Shown here: positions 1 to 6,370 of the stretch, piece by piece
Numbering within the stretch: position 1 is the first letter of the stretch
Layout of the letters: each line of letters begins with the position of its first letter
NCBI GenBank assembly: GCA_007135355.1
Contig: SLJA01000288.1
Location: 1-6,370 of the forward strand
Length of the DNA stretch: 6,370 bases
Source of the DNA: Wenzhouxiangella sp.
GTDB lineage: Bacteria; Pseudomonadota; Gammaproteobacteria; Xanthomonadales; Wenzhouxiangellaceae
Reading direction: 5' to 3'
The notes under the pieces: generated by a model
Told to the model about the DNA's origin: nothing
What the model saw: only the letters and a program-made list of their open reading frames with translations
Databases searched by the model: none
Made by a program: the position numbers and the translations under genes

Positions 1-1025
1 GCCTGGGCGTGGCGGTCCAGTCGCTGGGACAGTTCCTTGAGCTCCTCGGGGCGGAAATTCGGGTCGATGGCGTGAATGCGCTCTTCCAGTGGCGGATGGG
101 TGGCGAACAGCTGTCGGCCCATGCCGCGCGCGAACAGCATATGGCCCACCTCCTCGGCATCGCTGACCATGAACGAACTGGCGTAGAGCGCGCCGATTTT
201 CTTGAGCGCCCCGCTGACGCCAGCCGGATTACGCGTGAACTGCACGGCCGAGGCGTCGGCCAGAAACTCCCGCTGGCGCGAAACCGCCGCCTTGATCCAG
301 CGCCCAAAAAACAAACCAACATAGCCGATCAAGGCGACCACCAGGCCGATCATGACCAGGGGGGCGGCATTGCGCGAGTCGCGCGCGTAGCGCGTCGAAA
401 GCAGCAGTCGACGACCGATCAACGAAATCACGAGGATGCCGAACAGCAGGCCGATCAAGCGGATATTGAGCCGCATGTCACCGTTGAAGACGTGACTGAA
501 TTCATGCGCAATCACACCCTGGAGCTCATCGCGACTGAGATGCTCCAGGGTGCCGCGGGTGACTGCCACGGCGGCATCGGCGGGCGAATAGCCGGCGGCA
601 AAGGCGTTGATGCCTTGCTCGTGCTCAAGCACGTAGACCTCGGGCATGGACACCCCCGAGGCGATGGCCATTTCTTCCACCACGTTATAGAGACGGCGAC
701 GCAGGGGATCGGTGGTGGAAGGATCGACCACGGTGCCACCGAGGGAGCGGGCAATTTCGCCACCGCCGGCGCGCAACTGCACGCTGCGATAAGCGCTGGC
801 CAGCCCGATGGTGGCCGCCGTCAGCGATGTGGACCAGAAGATCAGCCCGGCATTGGCGGCCCAGAAATTCGCCTCGGCCGGGCCGCCGGCGTAGTGCGGC
901 ATACCCAGAGTGCCAAGCACCACGGCGTTGACCGCCGCGATGATGGCAAAAACCGCCAGGCCAAACAGCACAACCAGGCGTCGGCTTTGGCGCCGCGCCC
1001 GGTCCTGGTGCTCGAAGAAGTTCAC
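1..1025 (-). CDS. HtpX-like M48 membrane zinc metalloprotease (C-terminus outside window)
   Basis: This is a membrane-bound zinc endopeptidase of the M48/HtpX family, expected to cleave damaged or misfolded inner-membrane proteins with its active site on the cytoplasmic side. The frame is open for 341 codons and runs off the low edge. It starts at GTG with MNFFEHQDRARR, an N-terminus I recognise from LemA-linked M48 proteins. Hydrophobic stretches lie near residues 17-38 and 58-80, with a further pair near 188-205 and 220-240. The zinc site is HEFSH at 174-178 (H174 and H178 as ligands, E175 catalytic), with E253 of EFLAD as the third ligand. Upstream of it is the family signature INAFAAG followed by VAVTRG. 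Past residue 300 comes FATHPPLEERI, also typical of the family. E. coli HtpX is about 293 residues, so this is a longer, LemA-associated type with an unseen C-terminal extension. It follows lemA by 3 nt. Family and catalytic site are secure; the substrate is unknown. Confidence 0.93.
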   Translation of the reverse strand, partial: MNFFEHQDRARRQSRRLVVLFGLAVFAIIAAVNAVVLGTLGMPHYAGGPAEANFWAANAGLIFWSTSLTAATIGLASAYRSVQLRAGGGEIARSLGGTVVDPSTTDPLRRRLYNVVEEMAIASGVSMPEVYVLEHEQGINAFAAGYSPADAAVAVTRGTLEHLSRDELQGVIAHEFSHVFNGDMRLNIRLIGLLFGILVISLIGRRLLLSTRYARDSRNAAPLVMIGLVVALIGYVGLFFGRWIKAAVSRQREFLADASAVQFTRNPAGVSGALKKIGALYASSFMVSDAEEVGHMLFARGMGRQLFATHPPLEERIHAIDPNFRPEELKELSQRLDRHAQ

Positions 1026-1031
1026 TCCTTA
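1023..1031 (-). promoter_or_regulatory. lemA stop / protease GTG start coupling site
   Basis: On the minus strand the lemA stop TAA, a GGA triplet and the GTG start of the protease follow each other directly in the same reading frame. The only purine-rich ribosome-binding motif, AAGGAG, overlaps the stop and runs into the GTG, which is too close for a standard Shine-Dalgarno spacing. This suggests that ribosomes finishing lemA reinitiate on the protease. The in-frame lemA stop rules out any earlier start for the protease, and the next in-frame ATG would fall after the first membrane helix. The coupling mechanism is inferred. Confidence 0.6.
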
Positions 1032-1613
1032 ACCAAAGCTGACCTTGACTGCCTCGCGCTTGGCCGGGTCTTCGATGTCGAGCAACTGCGCCGGCTGAAA
1101 GTTGAAGGTGCCGGCAATCAGATTGTTCGGGAAGCTTTCGCGCAGAATGTTGTAGGTCATGACCGCGTCGTTAAAGCCCTGGCGAGCAAAGGCGACCCGG
1201 TTTTCAGTACTGGTCAGCTCTTCAGACAGCTGCATCATGTTCTGGTTGGCCTTCAAGTCCGGGTAATTTTCGGACAAGGCGAACAATCGTCCCAATGCGC
1301 CCGACAGCCCCTGCTCGGCCTGACTCAGGCGCTTCATGGCATCCGGATCGGTCGGATCGCTGGAGGCTGCCTTAAGCTGGTTAACCGCGCCGGTGCGCGC
1401 CTGGATCACGGCTTCCAGGGTTTCGCGCTCGTGGCTCATGTACTTGCGGGCCACTTCGACCAGGTTGGGAATCAGATCGTGACGACGAGTCAGCTGCACG
1501 TCGATCTGGGCAAAGGCATTCTTGTAACGGTTGCGCGCCGCCACCAGTCGGTTGTAGATCACAACGGCAAATAGCGCCGCGGCAACAATCAAACCCAGGA
1601 CTATCCATTCCAT
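1029..1613 (-). CDS. lemA: LemA family protein
   Basis: This is a complete 194-residue LemA family protein (PF04011), close to the usual size of about 185-200. A single N-terminal membrane helix (about residues 2-20) is followed by a long alpha-helical domain. Family hallmarks are all present: NRLVAARNRYKNAF, then QIDVQLTRRHDLIPNLVE, the KANQNMMQLSEELTSTENR block with FARQGFND after it, and FPNNLIAGTFNF near the C-terminus. The ATG at 1611-1613 has a modest GGGA ribosome-binding motif 9 nt upstream (1623-1626). The biochemical role of LemA proteins is not firmly settled; frequent pairing with M48 proteases, as here, suggests they work with the protease at the membrane. The preceding kinase gene ends 61 nt upstream. 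This family is unrelated to the Pseudomonas sensor kinase once called LemA (now GacS). Confidence 0.96.
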   Translation of the reverse strand: MEWIVLGLIVAAALFAVVIYNRLVAARNRYKNAFAQIDVQLTRRHDLIPNLVEVARKYMSHERETLEAVIQARTGAVNQLKAASSDPTDPDAMKRLSQAEQGLSGALGRLFALSENYPDLKANQNMMQLSEELTSTENRVAFARQGFNDAVMTYNILRESFPNNLIAGTFNFQPAQLLDIEDPAKREAVKVSFG

Positions 1614-1674
1614 TACAGAAATTCCCGTTCTCAGGCCGGACCTCAGTTTAGCGCGTTGTTTGGCTCCAGGGTAG

Positions 1675-4600
1675 TCAAGCCTGATGTTGCTCGAGGACCC
1701 GATCCAGCAGCGCGGCGATTAACCGGGCTTCCAGCAACGGCCAGCGCAGGAACTGGAAGTGACTCGACACGGGCCATTCGGCATCCGACGCCGGGACGTA
1801 GGGCGACTGCAGGAGGAAACCTTGTTTGCAGACCGACAGCCAATGGCGGGCAATCGTTTGGTTCCCGCCCAGCACGCGCGGGTCGACCAGGAGCAAGGCA
1901 TCAGGCTCGGGTGGGCAACGCCAGCCGTTGCGCACCCGGAAACCCCATCTTCTGGCGTGGCGCAACAGAACCCGGAAGGTGGGCGCATCGAGCAGGCCAA
2001 CCACCACGATATCTTTCAGCAGTGCAGTCATGGGCGAGTGCCGAACCGGGCCAGTATGAGGCAGACTGAGCATGAAAGTACTGCCCGGCCAGCGGCGAGG
2101 CACCAGATCCAGCTGCCCACCCATGGCTTCGGCGATCTGGCGACTGATCGCCAGCCCCAGGCCGGACCCGCCATGCAGTCGCCGAATGGAGTTATCCAGC
2201 TGCGAAAAGGGTTGGAACAAGCGCTGTTTTTGATCGGGGTTGATGCCGGGGCCGGTGTCCCTGACGGCAAACTTGAGCTGGTTACCGCGGTCGTGCATCA
2301 CCGCCATCTCGATGGCGCCATGCTCGGTAAACTTGACCGCGTTGTTCAGCAGGTTGCCCAGAACCTGGGCTAACCGATCCGAGTCCCCCAGAATCACGCC
2401 CGGCAAGTCGGCCTGGATCTGCAGCCGAATATCCAGGCCTTTGCGAGCGGCATTTGGTGCATGCAGATCGATGACATGCTCAAGCACCGAGACCAGCTCA
2501 AAAGGCTCCCGCTTGATTCGCAAGCGACCGGCCTCGATTCCGGAAATGTCGAGCACATCGTCAATGACACGCTGCAGCTGTCGACCCGATGCGCGCAAAG
2601 TGTTGATCAACTCCAGACGTTCGGGCTCGGTTTCTCGCGCATGCAACAGGTCGGCCATGCCCATGACGCCATGTAAGGGCGTGCGGATCTCATGGCTCAT
2701 GGTGGCCAGGAACTCCGACTTGGCGTGATTGGCCGCCTCGGCACGCTCGGCCAGGCGCTTGACGCGCTGCAGCAAAAGACTGTTGTGCAGCGCCTGCTGG
2801 GCCAAGTCGACGAGCAAGGCAAGGCGCTGTTCGTCGTCCGGCTTGAAACCCGCCGCGGGCGCCGTCAAAAGCACTCGCGCCACCCGTTCGCGGTCGGCCT
2901 CCAGTTCCACCAGTTGCGATCGGCGTTGATCCACGGTGCGTATTTCCGCCCGCCAGTCCTCGCGTGAAAGCGGTTCACCCTCGCCCACCGTGATCAATTG
3001 CCGGGGCATCTGTTCATGCACATAGCCGAAACTGGCCGAGGGCGCGGCGGTCAATTGCAGCATTTCAGTAGCGATGGCGTGGGCCAGGGGAATGGGTTCC
3101 AGATCTTCGTTCAGTCGCTGGAGCAATTTTCGCTGCCCCTCGGCCAGGTCACGTTTCTGTTGAATCTCCCGTAGGTGACGGCGGCGGCGACGCGCCTGCC
3201 GGGCGCCGCGCCAGCTGACAACCATGCCGATCAGCATAAGGCCGGCATAGGCCGCATAGGCCGGGGGGCTGGCCCAGGGCGGCGGCGCCAGATCAATGAC
3301 CAGGCTGTCGCCAGTGGTCGTCCATCGACCCCCATCGGTGGCCGCCTGAACCTCGAATCGATAAGTTCCGGGCCTCAGGTTGCTGTAATACATGTGCCCG
3401 AGTTGGCGCAACTCGATCCAGTCATCGTCCCATCCATGCAGACGAACGCGGTACACCAACCGCTCCGGCGCGACGAAGGTCAGGGCCGAAAAATCGAGGC
3501 GAACGCTGTTCTGATTCCAGCCCAGCGCAAGCGGCTCGCGCTCTCCCGGCGTCAGCACCCGCTCCAGGTCACCCGCGCTGATTCGAGTCAGATGAACCGG
3601 AGGCGCAACAGACTCAGCCCGGATTCGATCCGGGTTAACGAACATCAAGCCGCGGTTACCACCAAGCATCAAGCGTCCATCCGGCAAGCTAACGCTGGCC
3701 GAGGCCTTGAACTCGTCCGGGGCCAAGCCATCGGCACGCGTGAACAAGCGTGCTTCGCCCGTCTGCGGGTTCAAGCGGGCTACGCCGTTGTTCAACACCA
3801 GCCAGACCTCGTGCTTCGATTGCGGGAATACGCGGATCAAACTGGCCCGCTCAACCATTGATGCGATATCGTATTGCTCGAGCTGCCGCGGCTCGTCGCC
3901 CTCCCACCGCCACTGGCTGAGTCCAGCATCTTTGGCAATCCACAAATTGCCATCATCAGCGAAGGCCAGATCGCTGATACGGTCTCTGTCCAGGCTCAAG
4001 ATGGGGCTAAACCCCTCCCCTTCCTCATAACGAAACAGCGTGTTGGTTCCGGCCAGAAGCAGCTGACCCCGCGGATCTCGAATCATCAGACGCGGGGACG
4101 ACTCCGGCAACAATCTAGGGGGCGGCTGATCGGGGCCGTACCAGCGCAGCTGTCGGCTGGTCAGGTTCAGATAGACCATGCCGCTGGAGGCAGTCCCCAC
4201 CCACAAGGACTCCGGCGTCCCGGGTTGAAGGAACCGGACGCCGCCATGGTTCAGGTCAGCCGGATGCAGCAGCACCTCGCTTTCACCCGCTTCCGATTTG
4301 ACCCACCATAAACTGTTCCCGTCCAGAGCAATCAGGCCGTCGGCGGGGCGCTCCCAGAAGCCGCGGAACCGCCGCCACATCGGTTCGGGCGGGACGTCGG
4401 GAAAAAAGTCGCGCGCGTCTTCGATCACACCCGTGTTCAGATTAAGACGTTGCACCCCACGCTCGGCACCAATCCAGAAGCTGCCAGGACTGGCCGCCGG
4501 GCTGATCAGATCCACGTGATCCCGAATCGTGTCGGGATTCGGTTGGAAGCCTCGATGCAGACGCGAAAATGCGTCGTGTTCAGGCGGCAGGTACACCAGG

Positions 4601-5622
4601 CCCCGTCGCGAGACTGAAGCCCAGATGCCGCCCTCACGATCGACCATGGGGTTGGCCAGCGTGTTGGAAGGCAAGGCATCCGGGAGATCGGGCCGCGCCG
4701 TGATCGATTCCAGACTCCCGGTCGCCGGGTCAAAAATATTCATGCCCGCGACCGTGGCGGCGACCACGCGACCGTCCGGAAGCTCGGCCAGACCGATCAC
4801 CAACCCATTGAGGGTAGCCAATCGTTCAGCGGTCGGCGCGTGGCCACGCCCATCACCGGCGCTCATGGCTAACAGGTCAGACCCCCGACCGCCGAGCACA
4901 CCAAGCTCGCTATGGTTCAGCAGGGTGAAAAACAGGGGCGGATCGCCGGGTTCGCCGGATAGCACTTCGGTAAAGCGCGGCGGGTCTTGATCCTTGGCCG
5001 TAACGCTGACCCGCCCAGTCTGCGCCAGCCACACCCGGCAGTCAGAGTCAACCGCAAGTTCAGTCTGCCAACCCACCGGCAAGAGCCCGTAGTCTTCTTC
5101 CTGCGGAATACTGAGCACCTCCTCGGTTGTCGGATCAAAGCGGCTCACCCCGCCGCGCATGAAAGCCAACCAAAGGCGACCTTCGCAATCCTCGACCATG
5201 GACCAGATGTTGGCGTGCGGCAGCACTCCACCATCGGCCTGCGGCGCCAGGTGCCGGCGCGGCATCAGATCCGGACCGATTTCCACCGCACCGGCACCCG
5301 CCACAGCTGCCCAGATCATGCCATCGCTGTGGGCATGCAAACTCATAATGTTGTTGTCGGGCAACGCCCCCGGCTGCTGCAAGTCGCGAGGCAACAAACT
5401 CAGCTCCCGGCCCTCATGACGGATCAAACCGCCCTGGGTACCGATCCAGACATAGCCATGAATGTCCTGAACGATGGCTTCAACATGGGGATCGGGCAAG
5501 CCCGACGAGACGTCCATGACGCGAAAGACGGGATGAAAGCCGAGTGCGTCATTCGTAGCACCCGCACCACCCGACAGGACGGCCAGCACCGAGACCAGCC
5601 CCAAACCAAGCAAGAATTTCAA
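1675..5622 (-). CDS. Two-propeller periplasmic sensor histidine kinase with GAF-like and degenerate receiver domains
   Basis: A 1315-residue inner-membrane sensor kinase that should autophosphorylate on a histidine after periplasmic ligand binding. Numbering is from the TTG at 5620-5622. Residues 1-22 form a signal peptide (MKFLLGLGLV, then AGA). Residues ~29-670 hold about a dozen or more Reg_prop-type repeats (for example DIHGYVWIGTQGGL and DDGNLWIAKDAGL), enough for two seven-bladed propellers. A Y_Y_Y domain follows at ~720-775 (YRVRLHGWDDDW, NLRPGTYRFEV). A membrane helix lies at ~787-805, then an arginine-rich stop and coiled coil. Residues ~842-955 look GAF-like. HisKA carries SHEIRTP with H977. 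HATPase_c has N1094 (NLLNNAVKFT), D1122 (DTGPGI), FQPFSQ at 1136-1141 and GGSGLGL at 1151-1157, all intact. The last ~112 residues resemble a receiver lacking its key residues. There is no DNA-binding domain and no neighbouring response regulator. The layout recalls Bacteroides hybrid two-component sensors, many of which sense glycans, but the ligand here is unknown. An in-frame ATG at 5674-5676 would add 18 residues; it sits in the terminator and is judged unlikely. Confidence 0.93.
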   Translation of the reverse strand: MKFLLGLGLVSVLAVLSGGAGATNDALGFHPVFRVMDVSSGLPDPHVEAIVQDIHGYVWIGTQGGLIRHEGRELSLLPRDLQQPGALPDNNIMSLHAHSDGMIWAAVAGAGAVEIGPDLMPRRHLAPQADGGVLPHANIWSMVEDCEGRLWLAFMRGGVSRFDPTTEEVLSIPQEEDYGLLPVGWQTELAVDSDCRVWLAQTGRVSVTAKDQDPPRFTEVLSGEPGDPPLFFTLLNHSELGVLGGRGSDLLAMSAGDGRGHAPTAERLATLNGLVIGLAELPDGRVVAATVAGMNIFDPATGSLESITARPDLPDALPSNTLANPMVDREGGIWASVSRRGLVYLPPEHDAFSRLHRGFQPNPDTIRDHVDLISPAASPGSFWIGAERGVQRLNLNTGVIEDARDFFPDVPPEPMWRRFRGFWERPADGLIALDGNSLWWVKSEAGESEVLLHPADLNHGGVRFLQPGTPESLWVGTASSGMVYLNLTSRQLRWYGPDQPPPRLLPESSPRLMIRDPRGQLLLAGTNTLFRYEEGEGFSPILSLDRDRISDLAFADDGNLWIAKDAGLSQWRWEGDEPRQLEQYDIASMVERASLIRVFPQSKHEVWLVLNNGVARLNPQTGEARLFTRADGLAPDEFKASASVSLPDGRLMLGGNRGLMFVNPDRIRAESVAPPVHLTRISAGDLERVLTPGEREPLALGWNQNSVRLDFSALTFVAPERLVYRVRLHGWDDDWIELRQLGHMYYSNLRPGTYRFEVQAATDGGRWTTTGDSLVIDLAPPPWASPPAYAAYAGLMLIGMVVSWRGARQARRRRRHLREIQQKRDLAEGQRKLLQRLNEDLEPIPLAHAIATEMLQLTAAPSASFGYVHEQMPRQLITVGEGEPLSREDWRAEIRTVDQRRSQLVELEADRERVARVLLTAPAAGFKPDDEQRLALLVDLAQQALHNSLLLQRVKRLAERAEAANHAKSEFLATMSHEIRTPLHGVMGMADLLHARETEPERLELINTLRASGRQLQRVIDDVLDISGIEAGRLRIKREPFELVSVLEHVIDLHAPNAARKGLDIRLQIQADLPGVILGDSDRLAQVLGNLLNNAVKFTEHGAIEMAVMHDRGNQLKFAVRDTGPGINPDQKQRLFQPFSQLDNSIRRLHGGSGLGLAISRQIAEAMGGQLDLVPRRWPGSTFMLSLPHTGPVRHSPMTALLKDIVVVGLLDAPTFRVLLRHARRWGFRVRNGWRCPPEPDALLLVDPRVLGGNQTIARHWLSVCKQGFLLQSPYVPASDAEWPVSSHFQFLRWPLLEARLIAALLDRVLEQHQA

Positions 5623-5630
5623 TCTTTCAG

Positions 5631-5635
5631 CCCCC
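5631..5635 (-). promoter_or_regulatory. Probable ribosome-binding site for the kinase TTG start
   Basis: A run of five G on the minus strand ends 8 nt before the TTG at 5620-5622. The spacing is right for a Shine-Dalgarno element, although the match to AGGAGG is partial. It favours the TTG because the reading frame from there starts with a textbook signal peptide (MK followed by a leucine/valine-rich core and AGA). The upstream in-frame ATG and GTG codons give a longer N-terminus with no positive charge before residue 18. Confidence 0.5.
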
Positions 5636-5653
5636 GTAAACCAGGCCCCTCCC

Positions 5654-5681
5654 ACTATAACCGCGAAACATGCCATGAAAA
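5654..5681 (-). promoter_or_regulatory. Candidate sigma70-type promoter for the kinase gene
   Basis: On the minus strand TATAGT (5654-5659) matches the -10 consensus at five of six bases. Sixteen bases upstream, TTTTCA (5676-5681) matches the -35 consensus at four of six. Transcription would start near 5647, giving a leader of about 25 nt before the TTG start. The -35 lies inside the T tract of the preceding terminator, so the end of one transcription unit and the start of the next share bases. This is prediction by eye only. Confidence 0.45.
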
Positions 5682-5716
5682 AAGCCCGAAGCTTTCGCCC
5701 GGGCCTTTTTTCATGG
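5673..5716 (-). terminator. Bidirectional intrinsic terminator after the TPR gene
   Basis: This is an inverted repeat with arms of 11 bp (CCATGAAAAAA, 5673-5683, against TTTTTTCATGG, 5706-5716) continued by 5 bp (GCCCG, 5684-5688, against CGGGC, 5700-5704), with one unpaired C at 5705. The loop is 11 nt. Read on the minus strand, the GC stem is followed by six T, ending the TPR transcript; on the plus strand it is also followed by six T, so it could work in both directions. It lies 50 nt beyond the TPR stop codon. Confidence 0.88.
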
Positions 5717-5717
5717 A

Positions 5718-5745
5718 GCGCGCATGCCGCTACCGGCGTGCGCGC
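5718..5745. repeat. GC-rich stem-loop between TPR stop and terminator
   Basis: This is an inverted repeat with 12-nt arms (5718-5729 and 5734-5745) around a 4-nt loop CTAC. Eleven of twelve positions pair; the exception is T5725/G5738, which is a U-G wobble in plus-strand RNA but an A/C mismatch in minus-strand RNA. It begins 20 nt after the TPR stop and ends one base before the terminator arm. It has no T tract of its own, so it is more likely an RNA 3'-end stabiliser or a REP-like palindrome than a terminator. Whether it recurs in the genome cannot be seen here. Confidence 0.7.
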
Positions 5746-5765
5746 GCAGCGGTGTCATGCAAGAA

Positions 5766-6370
5766 TTACTGTTCTTGATCCAGCCTTTCTTCCTCAGCCG
5801 CCAGGATACGACGGCATTCCTCCGTCAGCGTTGTTCCAGCCAGCTGCTGGGCGCGGCAGGCCATCAGCGCACGCTCCTGGGCGGCTTCTTGGAGCCGTTC
5901 GGATTGTTCCTGCTCCAGCTGGGCCTGACGGGTTTCGGTGTCGTCGATGGCACGGATGAAGTCGCGCCAGCCGCGCGCCTGGGAACGCGTGGATCTAAAG
6001 CGTTCGGCCTGGGCAAAAGCTTGATCGGCAGAGCGTCGCTGCTGGCGATCACCCGGGCCCGCCTGGTTGAAGCGCGCATTGCCCAGCAGCATCCAGGCCT
6101 CGGCCAGGATGTTGTCATCCAACTCGCCCTTGTCGATGGCCGCCTGGAATGCAGTTTCAGCCGCTGAATGGTTTTCGTCGGCCAACAAAGCCTGACCCAG
6201 CCGGAACGACAACTGACCGGTATCCGACATACGCGCCGCTTCACGCAGAACCGGGATGGCCAGGCGATGCTCGCGCGCCTGACTCCACAGCTGCGACAAC
6301 AACTCAAGGTTGGACACAGTGCGCTCGACCCGGCCGGCATCCATTTCGCGCTCGATCAACCGGCCGCCGC
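5766..6370 (-). CDS. TPR protein, likely TonB-operon associated (N-terminus outside window)
   Basis: Two hundred C-terminal residues are visible; the frame stays open to the high edge, so the true start lies outside. Three TPR-like helix pairs can be seen, numbering from the edge: residues 20-51 (NLELLSQLWSQAREHRLAIP), 52-88 (LSFRLGQALL, then AAETAFQAAIDKGELDD) and 89-128 (AEAWMLLGNARFN). The third has a polar insertion GPGDRQQRR in the turn. The pattern of repeats and the closing WRDFIRAID resemble the large TPR proteins encoded at the end of ExbB-ExbD-TonB operons in Xanthomonadales and Alteromonadales, thought to serve TonB-dependent uptake. After residue 142 comes a 58-residue helical tail rich in Glu, Gln and Arg, with cysteines at 171 and 185, longer than I expect for the family. 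A TTG at 6357-6359 is in frame, but the coding sequence continues upstream and I do not take it as the start. TPR identity is firm; the TonB link is inferred. Confidence 0.8.
   Translation of the reverse strand, partial: GGRLIEREMDAGRVERTVSNLELLSQLWSQAREHRLAIPVLREAARMSDTGQLSFRLGQALLADENHSAAETAFQAAIDKGELDDNILAEAWMLLGNARFNQAGPGDRQQRRSADQAFAQAERFRSTRSQARGWRDFIRAIDDTETRQAQLEQEQSERLQEAAQERALMACRAQQLAGTTLTEECRRILAAEEERLDQEQ

Noticed and set aside
9..1574. A 521-codon open frame on the plus strand opposite lemA and the protease
   Set aside because: It is exactly antisense to two clearly recognised genes, has a low-complexity His/Gln/Gly/Arg composition and shows no domain. Long antisense frames are expected in GC-rich DNA.
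1029..1613. LemA as the GacS-type two-component sensor
   Set aside because: The names coincide, but this 194-residue protein has only the PF04011-type helical domain and no kinase motifs.
1614..1674. A terminator or strong promoter in the kinase-lemA gap
   Set aside because: There is no GC stem followed by a T tract. The best -10-like match (TAAACT on the minus strand) has only four of six consensus bases and no good -35, so I did not list it.
5623..5676. An 18-residue N-terminal extension of the kinase from the ATG at 5674-5676
   Set aside because: The ATG sits in the terminator arm and upstream of the likely transcript start, and the extension spoils a good signal peptide that begins at the TTG.
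4987..5778. A 263-codon plus-strand open frame over the kinase N-terminus and intergenic region
   Set aside because: It runs antisense to the signal peptide and propeller codons and through the terminator hairpin, with no recognisable motif or convincing ribosome-binding site.
5724..6167. A 147-codon plus-strand frame with a hydrophobic N-terminal part
   Set aside because: It is the antisense shadow of the TPR gene; the hydrophobicity comes from reading Glu/Gln-rich codons backwards, and its start lies inside the stem-loop.

Overview
The window reads as a stretch of a GC-rich gammaproteobacterial chromosome. Protein style suggests the Xanthomonadales/Lysobacterales or a close relative such as Wenzhouxiangella-like bacteria. 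That is an inference from recalled family resemblance, not a computed placement. All four recognisable genes lie on the minus strand, so the biological order runs from high to low coordinates.

In transcription order: (1) 5766-6370 is the C-terminal part of a tetratricopeptide-repeat (TPR) protein of the kind found at the end of TonB/ExbB/ExbD operons; its N-terminus lies beyond the window. (2) 5673-5745 is an intergenic block with a GC-rich stem-loop followed by a near-perfect 16-bp-arm terminator hairpin with T tracts on both sides. A promoter for the next gene abuts or overlaps the terminator. (3) 1675-5622 is a very large membrane sensor histidine kinase: signal peptide, about 640 residues of periplasmic beta-propeller repeats, Y_Y_Y domain, one transmembrane helix, GAF-like domain, HisKA and HATPase_c. 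It ends in a shrunken receiver-like domain that seems to have lost its phosphorylation chemistry. (4) 1029-1613 is lemA. (5) 1-1025 is an HtpX-like M48 membrane zinc metalloprotease, coupled to lemA by a stop/start gap of only 3 nt and running off the low end of the window.

The lemA-M48 pair is a recurrent bacterial gene pair, probably working at the inner membrane in envelope protein quality control. The kinase ends 61 nt before lemA with no visible terminator, so read-through into lemA-M48 is possible. No response regulator or DNA-binding domain is encoded here, so the output partner of the kinase is unknown. The upstream TPR gene is cut off from the kinase by the terminator and probably belongs to another operon.

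The most notable points are the degenerate receiver tail of the kinase, the terminator/promoter fusion that argues against the first ATG and for a TTG start, and the coiled, two-cysteine tail on the TPR protein. I saw no mobile element, CRISPR array, tRNA or rRNA. No clearly new multi-gene system is visible; most of the window is ordinary chromosomal content.
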